From: Bin5 sp963662575 | GTDB taxonomy: Bacteria; Chloroflexota; Anaerolineae; Caldilineales; Caldilineaceae | Reading direction: 5' to 3' | Assembly (NCBI GenBank): GCA_963662575.1 | Contig: OY759723.1 | Coordinates: 2,418,001-2,482,000, forward strand | Length of the DNA: 64,000 nt | Shown: piece by piece, positions 53,812 to 63,384 of the stretch | Layout: each line of letters opens with the position of its first letter | Position numbering within the stretch: position 1 is the stretch's first letter | The notes under the pieces: generated by a model | The model's input: only the letters and a program-made list of their open reading frames with translations | The model's database searches: none | What the model was told of the DNA's origin: nothing | Translations under genes and position numbers: made by a program

Positions 53812-54144
53812 CTACGCCTTGAGACTGAGCGCGATGACCGCCCTCATGCTGGCGCCGTCCGGCAGCGTACCGGATAGGCGCAGCCAGTTGCCAAAATGCG
53901 CCACCTTGCAAAAGGCAACCTCTTCCTCACCGAGCGTAACGCTGGTCCCTTCGTCACACCAGCGAATCCCGTCCGGCGAAATCTGCACCTGCAGCGTAAC
54001 GCCTTCGACGTTGCCGGTCTGTTCCAATATCCGCACGAAGAAGATTGCTTCGCCCGCCCAGCCGCACTCGTACGGTTCCGTGGCAAGACTGCCCCGCAAC
54101 GCCTCGCTGCGCTCTACAATGGCTGTGTAACTTTCTCGCAGCAT
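53812..54144 (-). CDS. Small hypothetical protein, beta-sandwich-like
   Basis: 110 residues from ATG 54144, three bases after the upstream gene's stop (TAG AG ATG), so translation is coupled. The sequence alternates hydrophobic and polar residues (AIFFVRILEQTGNVEG, LQVQISPDGIRWCDEG, HFGNWLRLSGTLPDG), pattern-consistent with a single beta-sandwich. No family recognised and no signal peptide seen. Likely a partner of the DUF6772-like protein before it. Confidence 0.6.
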   Translation of the reverse strand: MLRESYTAIVERSEALRGSLATEPYECGWAGEAIFFVRILEQTGNVEGVTLQVQISPDGIRWCDEGTSVTLGEEEVAFCKVAHFGNWLRLSGTLPDGASMRAVIALSLKA

Positions 54145-54146
54145 CT

Positions 54147-55013
54147 CTACCACGCTCCCGAAACAAGGACTGAGTCGACGTAGAGGAACGCCCGTTTGTC
54201 GATATCTGTTTCGACCCAGAATGCAACGTTGAGCATGCAATCCAGATTGGGCATTGCCGGGATCATCATCGGCCCCACGTCGGTCAGATCGTGGATGCGA
54301 TCGTTGCACTGCAAGTGCGTGATCTGCCTGCTGGCCAGGTCCAGATCCATGCGGAGGTAATACCAGTTGAATTTGGTGGCGACCTCATTATAGCAGAGAA
54401 TTTGGCTTGAGTCAGGCACGTCTTCCCAGCCACTGGGCGCCAAATGAAAGTGGGAGACAGTCTCCGCCCTGCCGCCAATGTCATGAAACGGTTCCCGCTC
54501 GCGTTTGAACTGCCACTTCCGCTTCGGCTCGCCCTCCAGCGCATTGAGGTAGCGCCAGTGCGGCATCCAGCGGTACTCTTCATCCTGCAGATCGAACAGC
54601 ACACCCACGGCCCGCACATCGTCCACCGAAAGCTGGAGTTCGCTCGCCTCCGGTTTGAAGGTGAAGTACGCCTCCAGCCGGACCGGCCCCCGGTGCCGCC
54701 ACGTTACCCGCTTGATCGAGACACTGATGTCACCGGCGCGGGCGCGCGTAGCAAGTTTCATCGAATACGTGCCCTGCATGGCGCCGTGCGTTCCTGTATC
54801 CCAGTGCGTGCCGCTGCTGAGCATAGGCGGCCGCAGATCCGCGAACTGGGGCAGCATGCTGTCCAGGCTGTCTTCGTAGTTCCCGATCAGTTCGACCCAG
54901 CCCCGCAGTCCGCTGTTGAAGTCGTCGTGATAGATGATGCGCGGCAGCGGATCAAACCGGCTGAACCTGGGATCCGCGTTAAGAATAGCTCTTGTTGTGT
55001 CTGGCATTGACAT
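54147..55013 (-). CDS. DUF6772-like beta-sandwich protein
   Basis: 288 residues, no signal peptide. The sequence reads as a beta-rich, carbohydrate-binding-like fold: IIYHDDFNSGLRGWVEL near the N-terminus, HGAMQGTYSMKLATRA, RLEAYFTFKPEAS, FNWYYLRMDLDLASRQI and a C-terminal RAFLYVDSVLVSG. I recall this family as DUF6772, whose function is not established. It sits 19 bp after a phytanoyl-CoA-dioxygenase-like gene and directly before the 110-residue protein and a Dpp transporter. Confidence 0.65.
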   Translation of the reverse strand: MSMPDTTRAILNADPRFSRFDPLPRIIYHDDFNSGLRGWVELIGNYEDSLDSMLPQFADLRPPMLSSGTHWDTGTHGAMQGTYSMKLATRARAGDISVSIKRVTWRHRGPVRLEAYFTFKPEASELQLSVDDVRAVGVLFDLQDEEYRWMPHWRYLNALEGEPKRKWQFKREREPFHDIGGRAETVSHFHLAPSGWEDVPDSSQILCYNEVATKFNWYYLRMDLDLASRQITHLQCNDRIHDLTDVGPMMIPAMPNLDCMLNVAFWVETDIDKRAFLYVDSVLVSGAW

Positions 55014-55032
55014 CCTTTCCTTGTTCGCTCCA

Positions 55033-55830
55033 TCATTTAAATCCTAACTCCACCAGCTTGCCCACCATGCCCTTGATGCGCGGACTGTCGCTGTACAAGA
55101 AAGCATCTTCGTACACGCGGGCTGATTGCGTATACTGCATGTTCTCCACGTGCTTGAGGTTACCCTGATAAACCCACTTCAGAAACTCGATGTCCTTTTC
55201 TCTTGACGGCTGCGCGCCGAAATTCATTGTGAACATGCGCCGCCCAGTTATGCCGCCGAACGCGGAATGCCACAGGTTCTGGTTAAAGAAAACTACATCG
55301 CCCGGCTGGGACTCGAGCGGAAAACTTGGGATATCGCGGCCGTCCGAGCCAAACACCTTGTGGTCCGGATCGCGGCGCTGTTGCCTGAGCGGATCGAGCG
55401 CGTCGTGCAGCGGCAGCCGGTGCGATCCGGGGATTACCCGCAGGCAGCCGGTATCCTTTGTCACCCGGTCGAGGTACAAGGCGACCTTGATGCGCCCATA
55501 ATCAAGAACCGAGCCGTCGGGATGCCAGCCGGTGTCGCCGACGTAGAGGTTGCCGTCGGAACCGATCCATGTGAATCCGGGGCCGAGCAGCTGTTCGAGC
55601 GGTAGATAGATGCGATCATCCTCGACCAGCGCGCTTAGCAGCGGCCTCTTCTCTATGAAGCCCATTACCGCCTGCCGCGCCTTCCCGTCGAACGGCCTCC
55701 CCTTCCGGTCCTCCGTCAGCACCTCATCGAACGCGTCGCTGATCTCCTCCATTTCGCTCGTCGAAAAGCACCGTCGCCGGACGACAAAGCCGAATGTCTC
55801 AAAGTGGGCAATCTGTTCCGCTGTCAACAT
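55033..55830 (-). CDS. Phytanoyl-CoA dioxygenase family protein
   Basis: Fe(II)/2-oxoglutarate oxygenase, 265 residues. HxD motif in TGWHPDGSVLDYGR, distal His in FNQNLWHSAFGGITGRRMFTMNF. It opens LTAEQIAHFETFGFVVRR, a variant of the opening shared by the other two copies in the window, from which it is more distant. ATG 55830 follows GGAAGG. First of a group leading into the DUF6772-like gene and the Dpp transporter. Substrate unknown. Confidence 0.87.
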   Translation of the reverse strand: MLTAEQIAHFETFGFVVRRRCFSTSEMEEISDAFDEVLTEDRKGRPFDGKARQAVMGFIEKRPLLSALVEDDRIYLPLEQLLGPGFTWIGSDGNLYVGDTGWHPDGSVLDYGRIKVALYLDRVTKDTGCLRVIPGSHRLPLHDALDPLRQQRRDPDHKVFGSDGRDIPSFPLESQPGDVVFFNQNLWHSAFGGITGRRMFTMNFGAQPSREKDIEFLKWVYQGNLKHVENMQYTQSARVYEDAFLYSDSPRIKGMVGKLVELGFK

Positions 55831-55962
55831 ATGGTGTCATTCCTTCCTGACGCGCGGTTGCGTCTATTCCTTGCCAATCAATCGACCGCGCGCAAAGTCT
55901 TAGCTTCAGACGGGAGCTACATCATCTGCCGGATTCCGTTCCAGGCGGCGGGCCGTTACTGT

Positions 55963-57051
55963 TCATAGTAGATTGAACATGCGCGCGGCGTTGTCTCCTA
56001 AAATGAGCGCCTTCTCATCGGTCGAGAGAAACTCGCAGTGCACTCGTATGTAGTCCAGAGCCTGCTTGTAGGTACACCAGGAGCCGGAGCAGTAGGGCAT
56101 GTCCGTCCCCCACATCAGCTTGTGTACGCCGATCTCATCGCGCAGCTGCCTTATCTTTTCCTGGGCGCCGGGAAACGGGTATTCCGGCCAGAACGCGCAG
56201 AACAGCACTTCGACGTGCATGTTGGGACGCTTGAGTAACGTCATCAGCGCATCGGGGACTTGATAACGCTCCTCGCCGCGACGCATGCTAAACGTATCGA
56301 TGCCATGCGTGAGCACGGCAGGGATTTCGGGGTGGGCCTGGGCCCAGCGGTCGAGCTCGGCGACGTGCTCCATAAACCCGCCGAGGCGGTCACGTTGGCG
56401 GCTGTGCAGATACCACCAGACGGGGATGCCCAGGTCACGCACCTTCTCCCATAGCGGCTCGAACTTGGCGTCATCAAGATGGTCGGCGTAGTTGCTGAGC
56501 GCGAACGGCTCCACGCTGAAATAAAGCCCCTTGAGGCCATGTTCGCAGACCGCCTGCTCCAGCCGCTCATGTTCCGCCGGCTTGTCCGCCTCCCATTCCC
56601 GTACCTGCGCCAGCCCAATGAAGCGGTTGGGAAAGCGCCGCATCTGCTCGCCATAATACTCGTCCAGCGCGCCGTAGATGTGGTCGTGTTGGAGTACACC
56701 CATGTCCACGCCTACCAGGTCCATTTCTCCGATCATGCGCTCGGGCGGCGCTTCACAGTTGATCAGGCTGGGCGGATAGGCCTGCATGTAGTAATCGACG
56801 CCGTCAACCGTGATTTCCGCGCGGCCAAAGTCGGCCATGCGAAAGTTGACATCCGGCATCTCGTTAAGGTCGTCCGAGTCCCAATTCATGAACGGCTCGG
56901 GCACCAGTTCGTCATCGTCTTTGCGGCGGAAGCGGCTGCTGTCGCGCATGTGATACTGCCAGAACTTCATTCGCAGCGGCTGCAGCGGGTCCTCCGCACC
57001 GGATGCTCTGCCGAGCGGGGGAAAGATGTGAAAATGGGCATCGATGATCAC
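55963..57051 (-). CDS. Amidohydrolase family protein (TIM-barrel, Amidohydro_2)
   Basis: 362 residues from GTG 57051 (GAGAGGAAAA upstream). Metal motif HFH in MIIDAHFHIFPP, and the C-terminal LMWGTDMPYCSG with the metal Asp. Such enzymes hydrolyse or decarboxylate cyclic or aromatic acids and lactones. A central His in VLTHGIDTF is also a likely ligand. It follows the sugar permeases (48 bp) and is probably cotranscribed with them. Confidence 0.85.
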   Translation of the reverse strand: MIIDAHFHIFPPLGRASGAEDPLQPLRMKFWQYHMRDSSRFRRKDDDELVPEPFMNWDSDDLNEMPDVNFRMADFGRAEITVDGVDYYMQAYPPSLINCEAPPERMIGEMDLVGVDMGVLQHDHIYGALDEYYGEQMRRFPNRFIGLAQVREWEADKPAEHERLEQAVCEHGLKGLYFSVEPFALSNYADHLDDAKFEPLWEKVRDLGIPVWWYLHSRQRDRLGGFMEHVAELDRWAQAHPEIPAVLTHGIDTFSMRRGEERYQVPDALMTLLKRPNMHVEVLFCAFWPEYPFPGAQEKIRQLRDEIGVHKLMWGTDMPYCSGSWCTYKQALDYIRVHCEFLSTDEKALILGDNAARMFNLL

Positions 57052-57099
57052 AGGCGTTTTTCCTCTCCTGATATTGCGGAAGGTATGGGCTGAAATTCG

Positions 57100-58014
57100 C
57101 TATCCCTTCATGCCGCTCACCACCACGCCCTGGATAAAATGCCGTTGCGCGAAGAAGAACACCATGACGGGGGGCAGAGAGATCAGGGTCGAGACCGCCA
57201 TTATCGCCACCCACGGGACGTAGTGCATCGAGGTGGAGCCGTGCGCGGTCTGCACCCACGTCGTCAGCGCCACGGCCAGCGGCTGCGTTTCGAAACGGTT
57301 CAGGTAGATGAGCGGCTCGAAAAAAGCGTTCCACTGGCTCATGAAGGTAAAGATCGCCATTGTGCCCAGCGCCGGCTTCGATAGGGGCAGGATGATGCGC
57401 CAGAAAACGGAGAACGTGCCACAACCGTCAATGCGCGCCGCGTCGTCGTAGTCCAATGGAATCGTCAAAAAGAACTGTCGTAACAGGAATATGTAAAAGG
57501 CCCCGCCCCCGAAGAAACTCGGCACGACCAGCGGTTTGAACGAATCCAGCCATTCCAGATGGCGAAACAGCAGATACTGCGGGATCAGGGTGACGTGCGA
57601 AGGAATCATCATCGTGCTCAGCACCAGGATGAAGAGGGCGGTGCGCCCAGGGAAGCGCACGCGCGCGAAGCCATAAGCCACCAGGCTGCCGCTAAGCACC
57701 GTCCCCAGCATGACCCACACCACCAAGATCATTGTGTTCATGGTGGAGCGAACGAAGGGGAACTCGGTCAGACCCACAACGTAGTTGCTCCACTGCACCG
57801 GATTGGGGATGAAACTCGGCGGGATCGCGAAGGCGTCGGTCTCGGTCTTGAGCGAACTGGAGATCAGCCAGATGAAGGGGATCGCCAGCATAAAGCCGAC
57901 TGCGAGCAACAGGATGTAGACCAGGACCTGATTGACCAACTGCCTTTTGCTTACGCTCTGCAACCAACCGCCCAACGGCCCGTCTCCTGTGTTGGTTCGT
58001 GTCGTAGTGACCAT
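57100..58014 (-). CDS. Sugar ABC transporter permease, MalG type
   Basis: 304 residues, six hydrophobic segments. EAA loop DDAARIDGCGTFSVFWRIILP and C-terminal RHFIQGVVVSGMKG are standard for MalG-type subunits. Downstream of the MalF-type permease by 44 bp. The matching binding protein is at 60134-61534; no ATPase is nearby. Confidence 0.9.
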   Translation of the reverse strand: MVTTTRTNTGDGPLGGWLQSVSKRQLVNQVLVYILLLAVGFMLAIPFIWLISSSLKTETDAFAIPPSFIPNPVQWSNYVVGLTEFPFVRSTMNTMILVVWVMLGTVLSGSLVAYGFARVRFPGRTALFILVLSTMMIPSHVTLIPQYLLFRHLEWLDSFKPLVVPSFFGGGAFYIFLLRQFFLTIPLDYDDAARIDGCGTFSVFWRIILPLSKPALGTMAIFTFMSQWNAFFEPLIYLNRFETQPLAVALTTWVQTAHGSTSMHYVPWVAIMAVSTLISLPPVMVFFFAQRHFIQGVVVSGMKG

Positions 58015-58058
58015 CGTGATCGCGCCTTACCTATCTTTCAAATTAAGCCCGCTGAAGA

Positions 58059-58994
58059 CTACCTGACCGCGCCCTCGTAGTAGACATACCGTCCTGAAAC
58101 GCGCAGAGAAATAAGTGTCAACACAAATATGATTGCGAACAGTACCCAGGCCAGGCCGGCCGCGTAGCCCATCTTGAGGTAGTTCCAGGCGTTCTGATAG
58201 AGATAGAGAATGTAGAAGAGTGAAGCATCAGCCGGGCCGCCTGAGGTGATGACATAGGCGCCCGTGAATACCTGGAAAGTGCCGATCATGCCGGTAAGAA
58301 AGGTGAAGAAGATGACGGGCGAGGTCATCGGCAGGGTCACATTGCGAAATTTGGCCCACGCGCCGGCGCCGTCGAGCATCGCCGCTTCGTATAGGACGGT
58401 CGGCACGCCTTGCAGACCGGCGAGATAGAGGATCATGTTTCCGCCCAACCCCCACAGGCTCATGATGATAAAACTGGGTATTACCCACTGGCGCGAGGCG
58501 AACCATTGCGGTCCCTCAATATCGATGCTGGCCAGAAAGTTGTTGACCAGCCCAATCTCTGGGTTGAGCATCCAGGCGAACAGGAAGGAGGTGGCAATGG
58601 CTGGTGTAACCACCGGCAGGTAGAAGACGGTGCGAAAAAAGCCAACCCCCTTCACGGCCTGATTGAGCAGCAGGGCCAGTATGTATCCGCCTATCGTGCC
58701 GAGCGGAACCAGAATGATCGTATAGATCACCGTCACTTTGAGCGACTGCCAGAAGAGGGGGTCTCCGTTCAGCATCTTGCCGTAGTTGTCCAAGCCGATG
58801 AAGCGGGGCGGATCGAGGATTGTGTAACGGCTGAAGGAGAGCCCGAAGGAGGCGACAATGGGGAAAGCAGTGAAAACGAGGAAGCCCAGCACCCAGGGGG
58901 CGATGCAAATGTAGCCGTCAATCGCTTCGCGCAGGCGCAGCCGGGACATCCGGCGTCTGGCGCCTCCGGCAGCGGCAGGGGTGGCTGTGCTCAC
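58059..58994 (-). CDS. Sugar ABC transporter permease, MalF/UgpA type
   Basis: 311 residues from GTG 58994: GGAGGAG lies just upstream and the GTGA overlaps the stop of the epimerase gene, deciding this start over ATG 59012. First helix ICIAPWVLGFLVFTAFPIVASF; EAA loop YEAAMLDGAGAWAKFRNVTLPM. Works with the MalG-type protein downstream. Confidence 0.9.
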   Translation of the reverse strand: MSTATPAAAGGARRRMSRLRLREAIDGYICIAPWVLGFLVFTAFPIVASFGLSFSRYTILDPPRFIGLDNYGKMLNGDPLFWQSLKVTVIYTIILVPLGTIGGYILALLLNQAVKGVGFFRTVFYLPVVTPAIATSFLFAWMLNPEIGLVNNFLASIDIEGPQWFASRQWVIPSFIIMSLWGLGGNMILYLAGLQGVPTVLYEAAMLDGAGAWAKFRNVTLPMTSPVIFFTFLTGMIGTFQVFTGAYVITSGGPADASLFYILYLYQNAWNYLKMGYAAGLAWVLFAIIFVLTLISLRVSGRYVYYEGAVR

Positions 58995-59914
58995 GGCTGC
59001 TCCTCCATCCAAGCCCGGAATTCACTTTGCCGCCAAGTGTAACAGGGCTCGTATCCCAACAACCGGCACGCCTTGTCGGTCGAGACGAAACTTTCGAAGC
59101 AGGACAGCTGCCTGCGTAGAGGCACGTTTTCATAGTAGCGCGCTGCAAGCGTCGAAGACTCCAACTGCGAACAGGTGTCCGCGCCGTTGATTAGGAAGAC
59201 CTCATGTGCGATGTCTTCGTTCTCCAGCGCCAGCCTGAACGCTCGTGCCGCGTCGCGCGCGTCGGTGACGGTCCACAAATTGGAGCGTCCTGTGGCAGCG
59301 TCGGTAATGTAACGCCGGTATCCCTCCCACTGCTCCTCCACTGTTCGCTCCCGGTTCCACCCCGCCCGCACCGCGACTTCGACACCGGCTCTGTCAAGGT
59401 ACCAGTTGTGATTAATGCGCAGGCTGATAGTCTGAATGCCGTAGCTCTCGGTGTAACGTTGACAGGTGATCTCGTTTATCAGCTTGCTGATGCCGTATTC
59501 GTTGCGCGGCTCGGACGGGTGTTCCTCGTCAATGGGAAAGTAGCGCGGCGGCGTGTCACGCCGCCTGTAGTCGGTATTCATCGCCTCCTTGGAAGAGCCG
59601 AAGATCACCTTTTGCGCACCCGCACTCACCGCGGCCTCTAGAACGGTATAAGTTCCCCGGTCGTTGACATACATCAGCCGCTCCGGCGTGGTGATCCCAG
59701 GCCCCGGCACCGCCGCCAGATGGATGATGGCATCGTGACCTTGACAAGCCTCCCGCATCCGCTCAAGGTCGGTGATGTCGCCGTGGATATGCCGGACATC
59801 TGCGACGAGCGGGGCTGTCTGGCTGTAGTTTGACACCGTGTAGCCGGCAGACAGGAGTTCACGGAGCACGTACCCTCCGATTTTGCCGCTGCCGCCAGTT
59901 ACCAGAACGTTCAT
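58991..59914 (-). CDS. NAD(P)-dependent epimerase/dehydratase (extended SDR)
   Basis: 307 residues. Rossmann motif VLVTGGSGKIGGYVLREL, then HGDITDLERM, HLAAVPGPG and the catalytic YGISK pair in RNEYGISKLINE. The family includes sugar-nucleotide epimerases and uronate dehydrogenases; the specific reaction is not clear. Between the sugar-binding protein gene and the two permeases of the same transporter, with a 4-bp overlap with the MalF-type gene. Confidence 0.87.
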   Translation of the reverse strand: MNVLVTGGSGKIGGYVLRELLSAGYTVSNYSQTAPLVADVRHIHGDITDLERMREACQGHDAIIHLAAVPGPGITTPERLMYVNDRGTYTVLEAAVSAGAQKVIFGSSKEAMNTDYRRRDTPPRYFPIDEEHPSEPRNEYGISKLINEITCQRYTESYGIQTISLRINHNWYLDRAGVEVAVRAGWNRERTVEEQWEGYRRYITDAATGRSNLWTVTDARDAARAFRLALENEDIAHEVFLINGADTCSQLESSTLAARYYENVPLRRQLSCFESFVSTDKACRLLGYEPCYTWRQSEFRAWMEEQP

Positions 59915-60133
59915 CTGTAGTCAGAGAAATGAGGAGTAAAGAGTGAGTAGCAAGGGGCGAGGTGAGAGGAGTCAACTGGGAAAAGTGAGAAGCAGCTTGG
60001 GGAAGTAGATCACAGCCCATCCCACAATCTCACTAATCACAGTTCAGACAGTCTCTCTGTTCACAGAGATTTGCAGTTGCCGGTGACCAGAATTCATCAT
60101 CCTGGCCACCAGCTACTGGTCATAAGAGTGCCG

Positions 60134-61534
60134 CTATCCTTCCTGCAAGGCTGCATCGATCTCAGTCTTGGCGTCTGACATGGCCTCTTGCATCGTCTTC
60201 TCGCCCAGGAAGACCTTGTCATATTCGCGCCGCACCGTATCAGAGAAGAACCGCGCCTTGCGGCCATACCATCGAGGCATCCATAGTACATTCTCCGCGG
60301 CTGACGGATGCGTCGTAAAGCGCTCGTCGCGGCTCAGGAAGACCTCGTAGAAGCGCCGCATCCAGCCTTCCGGCAGAGCAGGAAGTTTGTCGATCGCGCT
60401 CCGCATATCGTAGCCTGTCAGATTGATGTTGGGCGTAATCCAGTCGCTGATCGTCCCGCTGGTGGTGGCCCAAATGGCAAACGTTGAGGCCGCGTCTGTG
60501 TTTTCGCCTCCACTCCACACGCCCCACGAGTTCGTTCCCATTAACTGGACGCGGTGCTCGCGCCACGGAACCGGCATGAACAGCAGCCCGAACTCTTCCT
60601 GGTTGACCCGCTGATCTCCGACACCGGGGTGTCTGATCGTGCAAAAGGCCTTGCCCGAATTGAATATTCCGCCCTGAACCGCCTGGGCCTCGGCGGGCGT
60701 GGGTGCAACCTTGTCCACCAGGGTCAGATCTATGTAGTCCTGCAACGCTTGTACCGACTCCTCCGAGTCGATCAGCGCCTCGGTCTCCTGATAGCCCCAC
60801 AGATCGTCCAATGCCTGGCCGCCGTTACTGTACATGAAGTAGAGCGAAGTGGCGCCGAAACGCGCGGTGCTGTTGGCGAGACCCCACTGTTCCACTTCAC
60901 CGTCGGCGTTGACCTTGGTCGTCGCCTTCAGCAGTTCGACCAGATCATCCCAGCGCCACTCATCGTAGTTCTCAGCCGGCCCGTCGTCGCCCCAGTCGGG
61001 CAGGTCGATGCCCTCCTGCTCGGCCAGCGTCCTGTTCACGACCAGCTGCCAGTTGGGGCAGTAGATCTGGGAAAGGGAGTAGATGTTGCCGTCATTCCCG
61101 CACTGCCTCAACGGGTCCGCGTCCCACTTGCTGTTGTCCACATCGTGGGCGTCAAGCGCGTCGTTCAGTGCCAGGAGCACCTGGAACCAATCGCCCTGCC
61201 AGTAGCTGTCGACCATGACAACATCCGGCGCAACCCCTCCCACCATCTGCGTCAGGAGCTTGGTCGAGTATTCTCCCCAGGGCGTCGACTCGCTGATCGC
61301 CGTTATTTCCGGGTGCGCTTCGCTTATGCCGTCGCGAATCGGATCCCAGAAACCGCCGTGCCAATGGCTGAAACGAATTTCGACCGCCTCCATGGCTGGA
61401 GCGGCTGCCTCTCCTTCGTCCGCCATCTCGGTTGCCGGTACAGCCGGTTGACACGCGGCTGCTACAACCCCTGCAGATCCGATTGCGGATGCCCACAGAA
61501 ACTCCCGCCGGCTCAGTCTTCTCTTTGCTGCCAT
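60134..61534 (-). CDS. Extracellular sugar-binding lipoprotein, Tat-type signal
   Basis: 466 residues from ATG 61534 with AGGAGG upstream. The N-terminus KRRLSRREFLWASAIGSAG is a twin-arginine signal, followed by a lipobox (VVAAAC), so it is exported and lipid-anchored. The mature sequence resembles family-1 sugar-binding proteins: EIRFSHWHGG at the start, WDDLVELLKATTKVNADG, and GENTDAASTFAIWATTSG. A 219-bp gap without a visible gene separates it from the epimerase gene. Confidence 0.9.
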   Translation of the reverse strand: MAAKRRLSRREFLWASAIGSAGVVAAACQPAVPATEMADEGEAAAPAMEAVEIRFSHWHGGFWDPIRDGISEAHPEITAISESTPWGEYSTKLLTQMVGGVAPDVVMVDSYWQGDWFQVLLALNDALDAHDVDNSKWDADPLRQCGNDGNIYSLSQIYCPNWQLVVNRTLAEQEGIDLPDWGDDGPAENYDEWRWDDLVELLKATTKVNADGEVEQWGLANSTARFGATSLYFMYSNGGQALDDLWGYQETEALIDSEESVQALQDYIDLTLVDKVAPTPAEAQAVQGGIFNSGKAFCTIRHPGVGDQRVNQEEFGLLFMPVPWREHRVQLMGTNSWGVWSGGENTDAASTFAIWATTSGTISDWITPNINLTGYDMRSAIDKLPALPEGWMRRFYEVFLSRDERFTTHPSAAENVLWMPRWYGRKARFFSDTVRREYDKVFLGEKTMQEAMSDAKTEIDAALQEG

Positions 61535-61703
61535 CGACTTCCTCCTTTGCTGGGGAACCGTGAATGCTACACTCGCTTGCCCTTTGAGCCTGTATGAAAG
61601 CTGGACTCACTCAAAGTAATCTAAAGCTATTTTCCGCACTGGTCACAGACCGCATGCCAGTTCCATTCTTGCATCTCAGTTACAGGGCACAGTCTAACTT
61701 GAA

Positions 61704-61726
61704 TATGATATATTTCATAACGTCAA
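61704..61726 (-). promoter_or_regulatory. Candidate operator/promoter upstream of the sugar-binding protein
   Basis: An AT-rich inverted repeat TATGA-6-TCATA (61704-61719) abuts TTGACG on the - strand (61726-61721), a good -35 box. The -10 box is less clear (TATTCA-like around 61705-61700). Such a palindrome overlapping the spacer would suit a repressor site. The site lies ~170 bp upstream of the start at 61534. Confidence 0.3.
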
Positions 61727-61829
61727 TTTCCGACCGGAGTTCGGGCGTCAGCGCAAAAGATTATATTCTGGCGTAGCTCTGGCCGCCTCAACTTACGCTT
61801 CGTCAGAGACTGTTGGATGTCAACCTAAA

Positions 61830-63380
61830 CTAACCGTCGGCGTCCGCCACCCGGAAAGAGTAAAGCTCAGCGTCTTTCAGATGGAAACGCAGACGCGTAT
61901 AACCGACTATCTCGTTCACCGCCGACCGTCCCTGCCAGGTCACCACATGCTCGACGGCGTCGCCGCTGAACCGGTCCGATTCCGCGCGCGTGTAACCGGC
62001 CCACGGCTCGTCCATCGCATCGGTAACCTCGACATCAATGTACCCCTTGGCATGGCAACGGGCGTTTATGATCAGCTTCTCCCCGGTAGAGAAAAACGAC
62101 TTTGTGCTGATGATCCCTTCGCGCAGCCCTGCATCCAATGATACGAAGCCATCGGCGCGTAATACGGCCAGCCCCAGCCCCTCGTTCAATGCATCGGGCG
62201 GCCGGTCCGCCTCAGGTGTATCCAACCCTTGTGCTTTGCCCACGAACGCCCAGTCGTGGTGAAAATCAGCCCCGCCATAAAATATGTAACTCTTGTCGCC
62301 CACGCGCACCGGCGGGATCACGGTATCCACCTGGAACGCATCCCAGGCCTCTTCGCCTCCGAGCGGAATCACCCAGGGGCCGTGCGGATAGTGGTGCCAT
62401 TCAATGCCGTCGTGGCTGTAAACCAACTCGGTCTCCTTCGTGTTGTCAACCGTGTGAAATACCGGGAGCAGCCCACAGTGATAGCGACCAAGCCGGAAAT
62501 AGGAGAGCGCGTAAAACTGGTCATCCAGATTGTGATAGGCGCCGGGCGCCAGCACCCTCTGCGCCGGCGACCAATCCAGCAGATTCTCGCTCTCCAGACG
62601 GTAGACCGCCCGCTTTGGAATCCATCCAAACGGTTGTCCCGGGTAGTAGCGCGTAAACCACTGGTCGCCGGCCGGATTGCCCGTTTCGGCTGCGTAGTGC
62701 CCGCGGCCATAGATCACATAACGCGCCCGTTCCTCATCATAGGAGAGCGACAACACATCTCCGCCCCAGATCAGGCTAACCGGATTGGATGGCTCCTGTG
62801 TCCAGGTTATCCCGTCGCCGGAGTAAGCGATGCACAGGCCCAGCGAATGGGAATGCGTAATTGTGCTGCGCTTGGGAACGTTGATGTTCAGCTTCTCTGG
62901 CAGGTAAGCCATTTTGTAGCGGCGTTGCGGATCCGGATCGGATGGATCGCGTATCACTGAAAGCGCGACCGGCGTGCCCTGCCGATCGTCCCAGGCAAGT
63001 CGGTTCGTGTTGCGTCCATCGACCGTGACCGCGCCCAGTTCGGGCTTGTGCCAATGTACGCCATCGTTGGATTCTGCGTAACTGAGTTTCGGTTTCCACA
63101 CAGCCTCCGCCCCGCCCTCGAAGCCCAGATTCGTGAAATCCATATACCAGCAACGAAATCGGCCATCTTCGTCGCGCAGCGCCGTCACCGTCGTGTTGAA
63201 ATGGGGCCATACCTCCCACGGCCGGTCGCGGCGGATGACCGGATTGGCGGCGTGCTTGGCGGCAACGTGGTGCGTGCGCTTGATATTCTTCACCCACTCC
63301 AGCATCGTATCATCCAGAAAATACTGGGTCTGATCGCCAATGCGCTCGAAATGGGTCTCCGGGTTGTAGCCAACAATCAT
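61830..63380 (-). CDS. Five-bladed-propeller glycosidase-like protein (paralogue E)
   Basis: 516 residues, no signal peptide. Family marks: RIGDQTQYFLDDTMLEWVKN near the N-terminus, FRCWYMDFTN, LSYAESNDGVHWHKPELG, LVYSHDGIEWHHYPHG, VLRADGFVSLDAGLREG and a C-terminal LRFHLKDAELYSFRVAD. It begins 4 bp after the stop of a MalG-type permease and is coupled to that transporter operon, which runs out of the window. No catalytic residue assigned. Confidence 0.72.
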   Translation of the reverse strand: MIVGYNPETHFERIGDQTQYFLDDTMLEWVKNIKRTHHVAAKHAANPVIRRDRPWEVWPHFNTTVTALRDEDGRFRCWYMDFTNLGFEGGAEAVWKPKLSYAESNDGVHWHKPELGAVTVDGRNTNRLAWDDRQGTPVALSVIRDPSDPDPQRRYKMAYLPEKLNINVPKRSTITHSHSLGLCIAYSGDGITWTQEPSNPVSLIWGGDVLSLSYDEERARYVIYGRGHYAAETGNPAGDQWFTRYYPGQPFGWIPKRAVYRLESENLLDWSPAQRVLAPGAYHNLDDQFYALSYFRLGRYHCGLLPVFHTVDNTKETELVYSHDGIEWHHYPHGPWVIPLGGEEAWDAFQVDTVIPPVRVGDKSYIFYGGADFHHDWAFVGKAQGLDTPEADRPPDALNEGLGLAVLRADGFVSLDAGLREGIISTKSFFSTGEKLIINARCHAKGYIDVEVTDAMDEPWAGYTRAESDRFSGDAVEHVVTWQGRSAVNEIVGYTRLRFHLKDAELYSFRVADADG

Positions 63381-63384
63381 TTCT

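Noticed and set aside
59915..60133. Possible RNA gene or terminator in the gap after the sugar-binding protein gene
   Set aside because: No cloverleaf, stable GC stem followed by T-run, or other RNA signature could be made out by eye.
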